A stretch of 64,000 nt of DNA from Bemisia tabaci (GCF_918797505.1 NC_092796.1:52978851-53042850); one strand, 5' to 3'; shown: positions 1 through 11,356, counted from the first letter of the stretch. Translations and numbers: made by a program. Notes: generated by a model not told the origin, from the letters alone.

Positions 1-168
1 TCCATATTAGGATTAACATACGATCCATTACTTTGAGTTTGAAGAAGATCTCGGATGTTCGGATCTCGGAAGTTTTTTTCTTCAGGTTTATTTTGAACGA
101 ATGTTTTATTCCTCTCGTATGTTAGTTCTTGTACCATGGCCCATTACAATATTTTACCGAACCCAAGA

Positions 169-408
169 CTGCCGTGTGAAAAACACCGTATGAACACGTG
201 AGTGTTGCCAAATGTTCCCCGATAAAATAATAATTGTTGAAAATTGTTTTGAATGTCTCTCCTTCAAATTGTCAGATGTTTTGAATCCAGTTGCGAAGAA
301 CAATCTCTGAAAAATAAAGAAAAAATATTCACAAAACCAAAATATTTCGGTATTATTAAAGGAAATTATTTAACGTTCATAGGCTTATACGGCGTTCTTC
401 CCTCACAG
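169..408. mobile_element. Family A copy 1 (diverged)
   Basis: Recognisable TIR ends CTGCCGTG..CACCGTATGAAC and CGGCGTTCTTCCCTCACAG, with the family's internal TTGCCAAAT and GATAAAAT blocks. More diverged than the other copies. Confidence 0.6.
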
Positions 409-447
409 TCTCAAAGTCGTTGAGCAACCAAGTCTAGAGGAATGTTT

Positions 448-488
<41 letters not shown>

Positions 489-649
489 GCGGACAAGAAA
501 TTTACCGAAGCTCTGGTTCTTTAGCCGTAAGTCCTGTATCCCTACAGTATTGGGGAAGAAATCGGGTTGAAGTTTGAGGGCAACTTTAACATGAGCTTCC
601 GTGAGATTAATTAGGTATCTTGACTGGGCTTTCTCGGATCCGACTTGTA

Positions 650-901
650 CTGACGTGCCGAAGATGAACGCCGTATAAACATTCAAGAGTTGCCAAATTT
701 CCCTCGATAAAATGACTAATTTTGAGGAAAGTCATGAATATTTGTCCCTGAAATTTTCAGGCGCTTTAGGTGAAGTTGCAAACAACATCATCTGAAAAAT
801 TGGAAGAAAAATACTCAAAAATTTACCCGAAAATTCGCTTTTATTAGAGGAAATTCGGCAACGCCTGACGGTTCATACGGCGTTTTTCCTTAGCACGGCA
901 G
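650..901. mobile_element. Family A copy 2
   Basis: The right end CGTTTTTCCTTAGCACGGCA is typical; the left end is mutated (CTGACGTGCCGAAGATGAAC). About 252 bp, with the standard internal blocks. Confidence 0.7.
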
Positions 902-1011
902 TGTAGCTCGGGCGTTCTTTTGTTTATTCAACTCGAAAGACGGACGAGAAGATTGATTTCATGGATGGATGACTTCTCCCCCGCGACCGCGAGATTGGTG
1001 GGGCTCACACC

Positions 1012-1028
1012 GGGGGGGGGGGGGGGGG
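1012..1028. repeat. Poly-G run
   Basis: 17 G in a GC-rich patch (about 900-1260). A matching 16-C run lies at 26373-26388. Both are prone to assembly length error. Confidence 0.85.
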
Positions 1029-1310
1029 TTGCGCGTATGATACGGGGGTCGGGATCTTAATTCTCGGGTCGAGGCAAGTTCCCGTGGAAATTCACACGGA
1101 GCGGGAGGACAGGAGCTCGTTTGGGAAAAGTTCCGAGGCCTCGAGGCTCAAGTGTGATCGGTATTCAACATTCGACGTGGCCTCTGTCTCCCGCTTGAAA
1201 TGAGCCGAGAAGCAACCGCAGCCCTTTGCCCGCGCACGCCGCACACCAGTACACGCTCCCGCCACACTTGCCGAATTTCAGGAAACCTCATTCGACACTT
1301 TGCCTTAGTG

Positions 1311-1820
1311 CATGGTGTCTAGTTTTTTAAAAACCGGGATTCATCGGGGAGTGAAAAGTTACCGGGAAAATCAGGGAATCTGTTCCAGAAACCAGCATTG
1401 GCGTGGCGTGCTTTGAGATCTATCGATATTGCCCCATTTGAAGCTGTGGTAAATAATCGATTATCAAGGTGTTCGCTGCGAACACCCTGTTTATCGATAC
1501 ATTTCCATAGATTTAAATGACCGATCAATCGATATATCGCAAACCACGCCACGCCACTGGAAACCAGGAATCTCTTCTCTAACCATCCAGAGATTATTTC
1601 GTTTTCAAATTTGGCAGTCTAATCTGACGTGTGCCAAAGAAATGGCCGTAAGATTAATTAAAATCGATATTCATATCTGAAACTCTGGGAGATTGTATTC
1701 TTTTCCCCGAGAAAATCCCGGGAAAGTGGGAGAAAACTTCGGTTTCTCATCGAGGAATGAGCTCCTGAAAATCAGGGAAAAATCAGGGAATGAGCTTTTC
1801 CAAGAAAACTAGACACCATG
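1311..1820. mobile_element. hAT-like element (CATGGTGTCTAG) carrying a family-F element
   Basis: The TSD CCTTAGTG is exact (1303-1310 and 1821-1828), and the TIR is CATGGTGTCTAGTTTT on both sides. A CAGTGGCGTGGCG-type element (about 1408-1560) lies inside. The ends resemble the CAGGGTGTCTA element at 48204-48495. Confidence 0.8.
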
Positions 1821-1874
1821 CCTTAGTGCAACAATAGTTATCAGTCGCTTGCAGTATCAACATTATTGCCGATA

Positions 1875-2125
1875 CTGCCGTGCTAAGGAAAAACGCCGTA
1901 TGAACTTGTAGGCGTCGCCAAATTTCCTTAGGTAAATCACGAATTTTCGGGAAAAGTTTTGAATATTTCCATCCAATTTTTCAGATAATTTTGTTCGCAA
2001 TGTCACCTGAAGTTCTGGAAAATTTCAAGGAAAAATAGTCATAACTTATCTCAAAAGTAACGTTTTATCGAAGAAAATTTGGCAACTTTCGAATGTTCAT
2101 ACGGCGTTCTTTCTTCGCACGGCAG
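1875..2125. mobile_element. Family A copy 3
   Basis: Both TIRs present (CTGCCGTGCTAAGGAAAAAC and TTCTTTCTTCGCACGGCAG). Flanks are GATA and AATA, an imperfect 4-bp pair. Confidence 0.8.
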
Positions 2126-3310
2126 AATAGTTATCAATTATCAATCAAATAATGTACTGAGGGCATTGCTATTAGTCCTACTCTATACACCTTGAGTTCC
2201 TCAAGTCACTTGAGTCAAGTGGCAGTGCATAGGGGGAAGTATTTTTCAAAAACTCATAATAAAAGAAAGAAATTAAAAGTAAATATGTATAAAATCTGCT
2301 TTTAAAATTCATTAGAGAGGAGGCAATTTTTGGACACTTTTTTATGTTAAATCTACGTAAAAAGACCGTAATTTTCCTAAGAGTAAGTATTTCAACAATT
2401 TTCCGCCCTTTAATTCCACTTTATTCTCCTTTATTCCGCTTTTCGTAGTCTTACAAAAGAGTATGTGCAAAAAGCATGATATTTCTTCTATAAAGCTTCG
2501 TAGTTTTAAAAGTTATCTTTCTGGAATCTCCAATTTTTCAATTTCTTTTTCTTTTTGAGCAGTCGTCCCTATCGGGGGTTGTTGTATTTTACTCTCCGAA
2601 AATTCAATAATGAAAAATAAAATTGTTCTTGTTACCTGTATACAACAGAATAATTGAATTTTTCAGCAAATTTTTAATATCAACGTTGTTGGCAATGAGT
2701 TTGCTCTCTTCCTTATAAATCGCAAAGCTGTGTCTTGCACACGTGAAAAAATCATGACAAATACCGCGAACTCAGCTCATTAGGCACTCTCAGATGAAGC
2801 AAAACAATTTTTGTGTGCAAATTCTCCATTGTTGAACCTCTTTCTCCCTCCCCTTCCATGAGATAGTTCATGAAACTCGCACTTTGATTCACACAAAAAT
2901 CGTGTACCAAATCGCCTCGCTGAGCCAATATGTAGTAAGGATATTAAAAGTGGCAGCGAGGACTAAGCGGATATTACTTCGTCACACCATGGGTGCCAAT
3001 CTCTCCGGGAAAATGAGATTTTCGCATTTGAAACGTGATGTGTGCTACATTCCGATTTCGAGCCGTGGCAACACTGCGGTGGGAAGCTGCCGAAAATCGG
3101 CTGAGTTCCACGTCCGGATTTATTAAATAAGTTTCTCTTCCTCTCACCGCCACCGTCACATATCAGGGATGATATTTGGTAGAGCTGGGAGGGTAAGTGG
3201 AGGACACGCTGCTCGTTTTTCCGACTCGTTGGCAAAGATTTGTCGAGTGTTATATTGAGTGTTACCCTTTCTCAGCTGTCCAGGCTGCCGCATTGGTCAC
3301 GAACTTCTGC

Positions 3311-3727
3311 ACTGAAAAAAAAAATCTCGGTGTATTTACTAAGAAAAGGGTAAAATTACCCAGAATTCAGGGTTCTATTTGATCCCAGTTTTTTCTTGGT
3401 AAAATTACCAATTCCATAAATGGTATAATTTTACCAAGAAATCTCGGTAAAATTGTTGAACTTTCTCGGTAATATTACTGGACCTTGGTAAAAACGCCAA
3501 TATTTTTTATCGACTGTGGTAGAATTACCGAGATAAAATGGCAAAGTTACCGGGAATTGATTACCAATAAAAGCGGTATTCTTACCTGAAAAAAACAGTA
3601 AAAATACCGGTTTCTAGGTAAGCTTACCAGCCTGTCTTGGTAAAATTACCAATAATTGGTAAAAAAAGTGAGATGGTAAAAGTACCAACGGACCTTGGTA
3701 AAAACGCCGAAATTTTTTTTTCAGTGT
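3311..3727. mobile_element. Family E copy 1
   Basis: Begins CACTGAAAAAAAAAATCTCG and ends TTTTTTTTTCAGTG. The interior is a string of GGTAAAATTACC-like short palindromes and ACCTTGGTAAAAACGCC. It is an inverted match to 6592-7003. Confidence 0.75.
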
Positions 3728-3934
3728 GGGAAAGCAGGAGAATATCTTCTGGTACATAACGAGAATCACATCCTGGAATTTTGAATAGTTCCGTCAGTTC
3801 GAAAAATTGAGTCAATGAGGTTGGCAGGGTGGGTTTTGCGGGGTCAAATCCCCCAAAAGGCTCGTGTCCCTCCAGAACAGTTGGACGGCATTTTGCAATA
3901 CGGAACTACAATTTTAGCTTATTGTAGAAACAAC

Positions 3935-4195
3935 ATATCGACGGTGAAACTACCAAACCACGTATCTCGGTTTGCGACGTCGTAGACTTCCTGTCATACT
4001 TTATTTTTTAAATGAAAAACTACTTAACATCCAGTCTTGAAAATTTCCGTGATTTTTCCTCTTTGTGCGGAGAAAATTCCGTGAAAATTTCAAGGAATGA
4101 TATTGATTTGGTCCACTTCAAAAAAATAAAATGTGAGCGTAGATTTTTAAACACCGCAAACGAGATACGTGGTTTGGTAGTTTCACCGTCGATAT
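3935..4195. mobile_element. Family B copy 1
   Basis: 261-bp MITE with TIR ATATCGACGGTGAAACTACC and complement. Subterminal AAACCACGTATCTCG and internal AAATTTCCGTGATTTTTCC blocks are shared with the other copies. Confidence 0.85.
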
Positions 4196-4843
4196 GTGCC
4201 ATCAGTTTCCTTATGTAGATAGGAGTTTTTGTGTACAAGCCATGAATTACAGTTCCTTATTGCAAAATGCTGTCTAGTTATGACCGCCCATTATCATCAA
4301 AAGAGCTCTTAGCCCCCTTGCCGCCTTTCCCCACAAAAAATCTCTCACTATACGCTCATGCTTCGGTCAAAACAAAATTACTTGAAATTTGATCATGATA
4401 TAGAACTCCGGTGGCAAGTAAAAAAAAATGTGTTCTAGTCTCAAAGGTTCCAACTTATTTACGTTCATCAAAAAATGAAAGAAAAAAAAAAAAAAAAAAA
4501 AAAAAAATTCAATAAGTACGCTTTATTCTTTTCATTGGCCAGAATGGAAAGAGGGGGCACTTCCGGTATGATCTCTATTACTGAGAGGCCACCGGCGAAA
4601 GTCAGCAATACACTTTTACTTGTTTAAAAATTAAAAAATATCGTAAAAATTTATTGTGAAATCGGACGGGGAAAAAGATGAAAAAGTACAAAATGCATTG
4701 ATAAAGAAACTAATCGATGTTAAGAAAGGACAGGGCGAAAATTGACGTATTTGTAACAGAGATTCTTCTACCTAGGCATTCAATGTTATTATTTTCTTTT
4801 TTGACATCATTTATGAGTTTAATCTTTCTTCTGTTGATGGCAG

Positions 4844-5033
4844 GTGCCAGTATTCACACAAGCAGAGGTTTTGGAGGGTACCGACCGCCATCGGGATACG
4901 ACGCTCTCTCTAGTCTCAGGTTTCTCGGCCCTACCATCCAGATAGCAGCTCCTCTGACATGCCTTTGGCTCACTGCTTTTTCTATGAATATATTACTCTT
5001 AGTGCAATCTATTCTAACAGTCAAACAGCCCAA
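4844..5033 (+). CDS. Orphan coding exon with membrane-protein character
   Basis: A pyrimidine-rich tract and CAG end at 4843, and a good donor GTAAGT starts at 5034. Composition rises sharply between them. The 190 bp read open in one frame (phase 1 in, phase 2 out): a polar segment rich in Gly and aromatic residues (GFGGYRPPSGYD), then hydrophobic stretches (FLGPTIQIAAPLTCLWLTAF, MNILLLVQSILTV) that could be one or two membrane helices, ending KQP. I do not recognise the family and find no partner exons, so the gene may extend beyond the left edge, be a pseudogene, or be split by large introns. Confidence 0.4.
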
Positions 5034-5370
5034 GTAAGTGCTCAGATTCTTCCTCGTGTGTAATATTTCCTGTGAGAATCAATCTTATTGTAAGTGAGGG
5101 AAAGAAAATTACCTTTTAAAATGAACCAAGCCAGGAGAATATTCCCCTGAAAGAGTAAATGCGAAACTTATGTCTCATTGAATCTTCGTTGACATCAATG
5201 TTGATCCAAGCACCTGATTTCTAGAAACTCTAGTATTAAGGTGGCGTGATAATGTTGAGAAATTTCGAGATGGATCATTCCCCGTCGAAATCCATAAATA
5301 TCACCGTTAGTCGATCACCGCTGACTGAAATCTGAATATGTCTTAAAATATTTGATCACTCACTCCAAAT

Positions 5371-5492
5371 GGACGTATTTCTATCAAACGGAACTATGTG
5401 CATGAAGACATGAGCCCTGAGACCCATAAGAATACATGCATACCAGGGCTCACGTCATAATGCACATAGTTCCGTTTGACAGAACTGCGTCC
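5371..5492. mobile_element. Family C copy with AAAT TSD
   Basis: 122-bp fold-back. Ends GGACGTATTTCTATCAAACG and (right, reversed) GGACGCAGTTCTGTCAAACG, with ATGAGCCCTGAGACCCATAA in the loop. AAAT flanks both sides. Confidence 0.8.
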
Positions 5493-5835
5493 AAATCATC
5501 GTCCTAAATTCCATGCTAACTCAAAAAATCTCGAGATGATCCGTATAAATTCGAAACAACCGCAAATTAAAACGTTTCCTCAGACTCCGTGCAATCGCAG
5601 CGTACTTCACGAAGGAGATGGACAGTGTAGCGCCTTCAAAATCGAATGTATGCAATTAGGTTAATCGCCGAGCTAATATACTTGCTTTCAGCAATGAGTT
5701 ACACTCGCATCACATGACAGTTCTCCTTCGACACAAATTTCGAAAATAAACGAACGTCCTTGCTAATGGATAGTATTTCAAAAAATATTTAGAAAGTTTC
5801 AGTTTTCTTGGTGCACCACGGCGCAAAGTCTAATT

Positions 5836-6223
5836 GGACGTATTTCTACCAAACAGACTTATGTGGAGGTGAGAAATATGGGGTGTGCTCGTGGAAGCTG
5901 CATAAGAAGCAATGTAAAAGTGGGCGTGATTCCTTTTGAAGAATTGGAAAAGCGAGATTTTACATTCTATCAAACAGACCTATGTGCCAACTGAATACGG
6001 AACTCATGAGCCGCGGGCATGGCAAGAGAGCCTTGTGGACAGGGCTCATGAGTTAAAGCGTCCCGACGACGATGTCCCCGCCGCCGCGCTCCCGAGTCCA
6101 CCCTCTCGTTGCCGCTGACGTCACTGGCGCTTTATTATTCTCATTCACTTTTACGGCCAGAGAACTAACGAGCACACCCATATTTCTCACCTCCACATAG
6201 GTCTGTTTGGTAGAAATACGTCC
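5836..6223. mobile_element. Family C long copy with AATT TSD
   Basis: 388 bp between GGACGTATTTCTACCAAACA and its complement, with long arms (AGGTGAGAAATATGGG). AATT flanks both sides. It contains an internal CATGAGCCGCGGGCATGGCA unit that recurs in the adjacent block. Confidence 0.8.
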
Positions 6224-6227
6224 AATT

Positions 6228-6565
6228 ATAGATAGAACGACGAGAGAAACGACTACCGGGGCGGTCTTTAACTCATGAGCCCTGTCCACAAGGCTCTAGA
6301 TACATGTCAGCGGCTCATGGATGCCGCACTTAGTTGGCTCACAGTTCCGTTTGCTGAATTGGAGAAGCGGGATTACACGTTCTGTCAAACGGAACTATGT
6401 GCACGGTGTATGAGCCGTGGGCATGTGACAAGAGCCTTTTGGACAGGGCTCATGAGTTAAAGACCGCCCCGATCGTCATTTCCCATTCATTCTAATAGCC
6501 CGAGAACGAACGAGCACACCCCATTTTTCCCTCTACACGTAGCTCCGTTTGATAGAAATACGTCA
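6228..6565. mobile_element. Family C-related block next to the long copy
   Basis: Contains an inverted pair around GGGGCGGTCTTTAACTCATG and CATGAGTTAAAGACCGCCCC, an inner AACGGAACTATGTGCACGG unit, and ends TCCGTTTGATAGAAATACGT. It repeats the inner unit of 5836-6223, so the two blocks probably arose by nested insertion or duplication. Confidence 0.6.
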
Positions 6566-6591
6566 AAATGCTCTCAAAGTTAGTTTCACTG

Positions 6592-7003
6592 AAAAAAAAT
6601 TATCGGCGTTTTTACCAAGGTCCGTTGGTACCTTTACTATCTCACTTTTTCTACCAATTATTGGAAATTCTACCAAGACAGACTGGTAAACTTACCTAAA
6701 ATCCGGTATTTTTACTGTTTTTTCAGGTAAGAATACCACTTTTATTGGTAATCAATTCCCGGTAGGTGACTTTGCCATTTCATCTCGGTAATTCTACCAC
6801 AGTCGATAAAAAATATTGGCGTTTTTACCAAGGTCCAGTAAAATTACAGAGAAAGTTCGATCATTTTACCGAGATTTCTCGGTAAAATTACCAATTCCAT
6901 AAATGGTAATTTTACCAAGGAAAAACTGGGATCAAATAGAACTCTGAATTCTTGGTAATTTTACCCTTTTCTTAGTAAATACACCTAGATTTTTTTTTCA
7001 GTG
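6592..7003. mobile_element. Family E copy 2, abutting an orphan exon
   Basis: CACTGAAAAAAAATTATCGG to ATTTTTTTTTCAGTG, the reverse of 3311-3727 with high similarity throughout. Its right end stops 5 bp before the stop codon of the minus-strand exon at 7009-7308. Confidence 0.75.
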
Positions 7004-7008
7004 TTAAG

Positions 7009-7308
7009 CTAAAAATTGTGGATGGTTTTCAGCTCGAGCGAGACATCTCTGCTGCTCTCGGTGATCGAGATGACGCTGACAACTCTGACGTTGGCCACGG
7101 GGCTGGTGATCATGCGGATCGACTGCGTGCACGACCCCGACTGACCCGAGGCCATGGCGCCGGCCGGCGGCACCGACTTCACCGCCTCCGGCACCGGCGT
7201 CAGCATGATCGCAGTGCCTTCCACCTCCTCCGAGAAAACCACCCCCGCCCACTCACACTCCGCCCCCTGCCCGTCGGCCGCCTCCGCCGCCTCCACCTCC
7301 GGCAGCTA
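7009..7308 (-). CDS. Orphan GC-rich coding exon, partial
   Basis: On the minus strand, after an acceptor-like TTCTAG ending at 7309, a 300-bp frame runs open to TAG at 7011-7009. It has strong G/C third positions, unlike the AT-rich surroundings, and encodes a plausible globular segment (CEWAGVVFSEEVEGTAIMLT, TQSIRMITSPVANVRVVSVI, TESSRDVSLELK). The stop lies about 5 bp from the end of a family-E element (6592-7003), so the original exon may have been truncated by that insertion. The two opposite or shifted frames are also open but have poor codon use. Function unknown. It could be an exon of a gene running left, or a gene fragment. Confidence 0.4.
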
Positions 7309-7378
7309 GAACTCCACCTGGGTCTGAACCACCCGCCCATCGCCTAATCATCACATTGCCTCCAACTCTTTGCTCCTT

Positions 7379-7828
7379 CCTACGAGAATGGAGAGGCCGT
7401 AACTAGTCAGTTGTGTGACGTCAAGCTAGTAGATATTTACCGAAAACAACAAGCATCTCCGGGTCATCAGTACATCGATGTGTGAGGCAGCTGCGTGGAC
7501 CAATCAGAGTGGCCCTCGATCGGCCGAAGTTGCGCGAGCGGCCCGTTTGAATCTGAGTGGAGTAACGATTTTCGGCATTACGCTTTCATTTCCTCGATTT
7601 TTAGACGATGTCACAAATGGGTTAGTTAGTTTTCGAAAGTGAAATTTCATCCTCTTTCGAAAAGGTTCTTATGAAATTTTGTGTCAGATCAACTCTGAAA
7701 AAGATATCGGCGAGAAATCATCGCGCGGCAAGCGTTCTCCCATAAGAACGCGTGTTAAACCGCGGCCGAGTTTCATCTACTAGTGTGACGTCACAGAATC
7801 ATAGTTACGGCCTCTCCATTCTCGTAGG
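7379..7828. mobile_element. Element H (CCTACGAGAATGGAGAGG)
   Basis: 450 bp with TIR CCTACGAGAATGGAGAGGCC at both ends, followed by a subterminal TAGT.GTGTGACGTCA pair. The interior has no long open frame. Only copy seen in the window. Confidence 0.75.
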
Positions 7829-7858
7829 CAACGCTCCAAGCTGAAGCTTCATCTTGGT

Positions 7859-8582
7859 TAGAGTACCAATATAGCGAGAGTATAGACAGATGTGAAACTC
7901 CGAAGATCCATCGGGCCTTCACCGATGCCTCCGCGAATGAAGTTAGGGCCCAGAAATGCAGTCAACCTATGAATTTCAATTATCCAGAGCGATTTACTAC
8001 ACGGAGAAAAAAAATTCGTGCCTGGGACCCGAAGTTTATAGGCCATATGTATCGCTGAAGTTTTCGGATTGAGCATCTAAACACTTTAGGTCCAGCTGCT
8101 GAGGTTTGGATCACACATCTGAAACTTCAGTTCTTACATCTGAAGTAATTTGGTTTTCACATCCGAAAAACCTCGGTTCTCACATCTGAAGTACTCCAGA
8201 TGTAAGAACTGAAGTTTCAGATGTGTGATCCGAACCTCGACAGCTAGACCTAAAGTGTTCAGATGCTCAATCGGAAAACTTCAGAGATCCATACGACCTA
8301 AACTTCGGGTCCCACACACGAGGTTTTTTCTCCGTGTAATACAATTGTTATGAATCAACGTTTATAAAGCACGTATTCGACTTAGTTTTTGCATAAATTT
8401 ACCCATTTTTGCGGAAGAACGCTCATTTATGCACATTCTCGGCCATTTTGGTTAGCATTGGAATCTGCAGACTGGCAGTGAAATTTTGTGTGTTAGAAGT
8501 TGGTTAGGAGGATGGCTGCACTTTTGGGCCCTGATCCCTCCATAAAGCGATCTGTCCACATTCTCGCTATACAGGTACTCTA
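7859..8582. mobile_element. Element K copy interrupted by a fold-back element
   Basis: Starts TAGAGTACCAATATAGCG and ends GCTATACAGGTACTCTA. It is colinear with the K copy at 17044-17928 (shared ACAGATGTGAAACTCCG, GTTAGGGCCCAGAAATGCAG, TGGCAGTGAAATTTTGTG). It carries an inserted fold-back at 7998-8338 that the other copy lacks. Flanking TSD is degraded. Confidence 0.75.
7998..8338. mobile_element. Fold-back element (TACACGGAGAAAAA)
   Basis: The arms pair along most of the 341 bp (for example TTCAGATGTGTGATC on one arm and its complement on the other), with ends TACACGGAGAAAAA and TTTTTCTCCGTGTA. Its absence from the related K copy at about 17657 confirms it as an insertion. Confidence 0.75.
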
Positions 8583-8670
8583 AACCGGGTTGTAAGCCCA
8601 TCACCAGTCTCAGCTCCTGCCTCAGGGCATTTTGTTCCTGCATCCATGGTAAAAGATCGGGGGAAAAACA

Positions 8671-8733
8671 ATGGACATCGGCGTTGAAACTACCAGACCA
8701 CGTATCTCGTTTGCGCTATTCAAAAATCTTCAG
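8671..8733. repeat. Family B terminal fragment
   Basis: Contains ACATCGGCGTTGAAACTACC and CACGTATCTCGTTTGCGC, one end of family B only. A second short fragment lies at 37618-37668 (GTCGCAAACCGAGATACGCG). Confidence 0.6.
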
Positions 8734-9150
8734 CGCAGATACAAATAATTATTGAGCTCTCAGGAGGTTTCAGATCATTATTGATTATGTATTAGTAGGT
8801 AACGAAACAAGAAACGTTTATTTTTAATTTGTATTTAAGTCTCTGAATATTTGAACACTGGACGAATAATTTGTGTATATATAAACTGGTGCATAATCAC
8901 TGTTAATTCTAAAATTATAAAAACTGTAAATCGATTTTTGTGTTTTTGATCTGTCAGTTTTTTTGCCAGTTTAATCTTTTCTGCTGGTGAAAGTCGTTTT
9001 AGTATACTTAATTTTTGGCAAATACACATTATACAAGTCGTGTTTTTTTCTTACGTAACTTAATTACAGCTGCTTTATTTTTCAATTTATTTTCGTGTTT
9101 TAATTGTTCTTTGTCCTGTAAATATTTTACATACATACATAAAGTCGCTT

Positions 9151-9310
9151 TTATAGCGCCGCCTCGCGCTCTGCGACGCCCAATCGCCATTGCCCCCTAT
9201 CCTCCCAGAGATCATCAGACAATTGGCACCTTCTGATCTCCTCCTCCACCCCTTGTCGCCAACCTTTCACAGGACGTCCACGCCGTCGCCTTCCGGGAGG
9301 TAAATATTGA
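9151..9310 (-). pseudogene. C-terminal fragment of a non-LTR retrotransposon reverse transcriptase
   Basis: The minus-strand frame ends at TAA (9151-9153) and reads PPGRRRRGRPVKGWRQGVEE, then EIRRCQLSDDLWEDRGQWRL. The pattern RRRGRP..W.. followed by W.DR..WR is the usual C-terminus of endonuclease/reverse-transcriptase ORFs of insect non-LTR elements (RTE/Jockey-like clades). Nothing upstream on the minus strand continues as reverse transcriptase, so this looks like a 5'-truncated relic. It is the only trace of an autonomous transposon protein that I see in the window. Confidence 0.6.
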
Positions 9311-9437
9311 ATATTCCGCCTGTAAATATTTTTAAGGCAAAAATAACTGGAACCAAGCTTCAACCACACAAGTTACAATTTTGACGAGTTCATAACGCTA
9401 GCTTTTTCGATTGTTACCTCTTTCGTCACGGTTTGAA

Positions 9438-9608
9438 GAGTGGCGTGGCGTGCTTTGCGATATATCGATTGATGTATCATTTAAATCTATGGAAAAGAAT
9501 CGATTATTAGGGTGTTCACGGCGAACACCCTAAAAATCGATTCTTTACCACAGCTCAAATAGGGAAATACCTCACGCCTCGCACGCCTTACCTCACGCCT
9601 CGCCACTG
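9438..9608. mobile_element. Family F, CAGTGGCGTGGCG-type hAT MITE
   Basis: Ends GAGTGGCGTGGCGTGC and GCCTCGCCACTG, flanked by near-identical 8-mers GGTTTGAA and AGTTTGAA. The interior contains GGTGTTCACGGCGAACACC, a perfect short palindrome, and CGATATATCGATTGAT. Other copies are at about 1408-1560 and 14750-14870. Confidence 0.75.
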
Positions 9609-9616
9609 AGTTTGAA

Positions 9617-11340
9617 TCTGACCCAGAGACTGACCGGCCCATTGACATGAGTGTTGTGAGCCTGAACCACAGTCAAACAGACGATTCACATGATCAAAGA
9701 AAAGCCTATACAATTAAAATTTTGAGACTCGTCAAAAGCGATTAATTAATAGCACAGCTTCAAAATAGTAATGTAGATACCCCAGTTAGGTTGCGATTTA
9801 GAATTGGAACCTTTCTCGGAAAACCAAATATTCGAATATAAATGCATGACTACATTTCAGAGCAGGAAGAGCCATTATTACCGTCCCATTTTTCATGTGA
9901 TGGGTTCAGAACCAACACCTCAAAGGTATAACGTTTAATCGAGCGCTTTACTATCACCTAGTTTAAAATGTTCGTTCACACATAAAAATAATGAGAGAGA
10001 ATGAATTGATTCGTTCCTCCACAGCATAGCGGAGGATAGTAAGTACGTCAACTAGGAGCTGAACGACATGATCTGAAAAAGATAAAACGACTTTCTTTTC
10101 TTCTTTCTTCTTTCTCATCAAGAGGCAGATCGATGGCTTAGTGTGAAAAATACGTATCTCAATTATTGCAACGCTCGAAAATCTCTGATTAGGGTAAATT
10201 TTGTTCGAGGGAAACTAGTCCGTTTTCCTTAAAATTTTTTGCAAGTCTTATAAAATTACCGAGGAAAATTCACAAAAAATTTCAGTACAGATTGTTGGTT
10301 GGTTTTCTTTTAAAGGGAGTCATGAGTTTTTATCCTTATACTGTAAAATTTACTGATGCTAAGATGCACTTTTTTCAAGCTCTACTAGACAGATTTTCAA
10401 TGATTGTTTTGTTAAATTCCTTATCCTTTCTTTTTGCTGGAAACAGGAGGATTTTTGAAAATAAAAAAAATGAAATTTTCTTGAGTTTTTGGAAAAAAAA
10501 TTGTGAACTTGTTTGTTGAAATTCCATCCAGAGTAGATCCTGGAAAAAGCGTAACTTCGGGTGAAAGAAAGGTTGTTTTAAATGATTGTTAAAGTTTTTT
10601 ATACACCTAAGAATGGCGCCGAAGGGCTACTTGGGGCTTATTCATTACTCTAATTGGTGAAACAATGATCAAACTTTTAGAAACTTGGTCTTGAATAACA
10701 GCTGAAGATTCGGAAAATTTGATTAGACAACAAATTTAACCAAAAATGACTCGTGACTCTCGTTAAATTTTTGTTTTCAGCTTTTTCTTCTGCTGGGAAT
10801 GAGCGAGTAATTTTGCCAAAACGTCCTGCCGATGTTTTCGTTTTATTTCGGCTTTAAGGCCCTTTTTTCTGGATTTTCTGTATTCAAACGTTGATTTGAA
10901 ATCCCACAACCCTTTTATTTCTTCCCGCTTATTTATTTTAATCATCCTATAAAAACTGCCGGATCGCTAATTCAAATCCTAACTTAAACACTGTTTAATA
11001 TTGCGGTCAAAACTTTGAAAACATATCAAGGACCGGAGGCGTGGAGGCTACTTCAATTTTACTCATCCGTCGGTCACACTTGTAAGGCGCAATGATACAA
11101 CTATACGTACTTTCCGGAATGCGGGAGGTATCACGCCGCACTTGAAGGCGTTTTTTAAACTGCCAGTTTCGTGACCGAGATTGTCGTGCCGCTGGGAGTC
11201 AGGCGCACCAGAACGATGGAAAGATTGACCTCACGACCTAATTCAACAGTTCTGCGCTCATCTCCCTGTTTTAAAAAATAAAATTTGAGCGGAGACTTAT
11301 AAAGTCACAATCTGAGGTGCGCCATCATGTCCGCCCTCCG
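9617..11340. other. Intergenic stretch, no feature identified
   Basis: AT-rich DNA with no TIR-bounded element I can define, apart from the small basic frame at 10763-10945 and a fragment near 11085-11160 related to the 20256 repeat. Confidence 0.5.
10763..10945 (-). other. Small basic open frame, uncertain
   Basis: A 60-codon ATG-to-TAA minus-strand frame is rich in Lys, Arg and Glu (YRKSRKKGLKAEIKRKHRQD) with little low complexity. It could be the last exon of a nucleolar-type protein or a chance frame in A-rich DNA. No splice partner is evident and I recognise no family. Confidence 0.2.
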
Positions 11341-11356
11341 TCTATTCGGTTGAATG

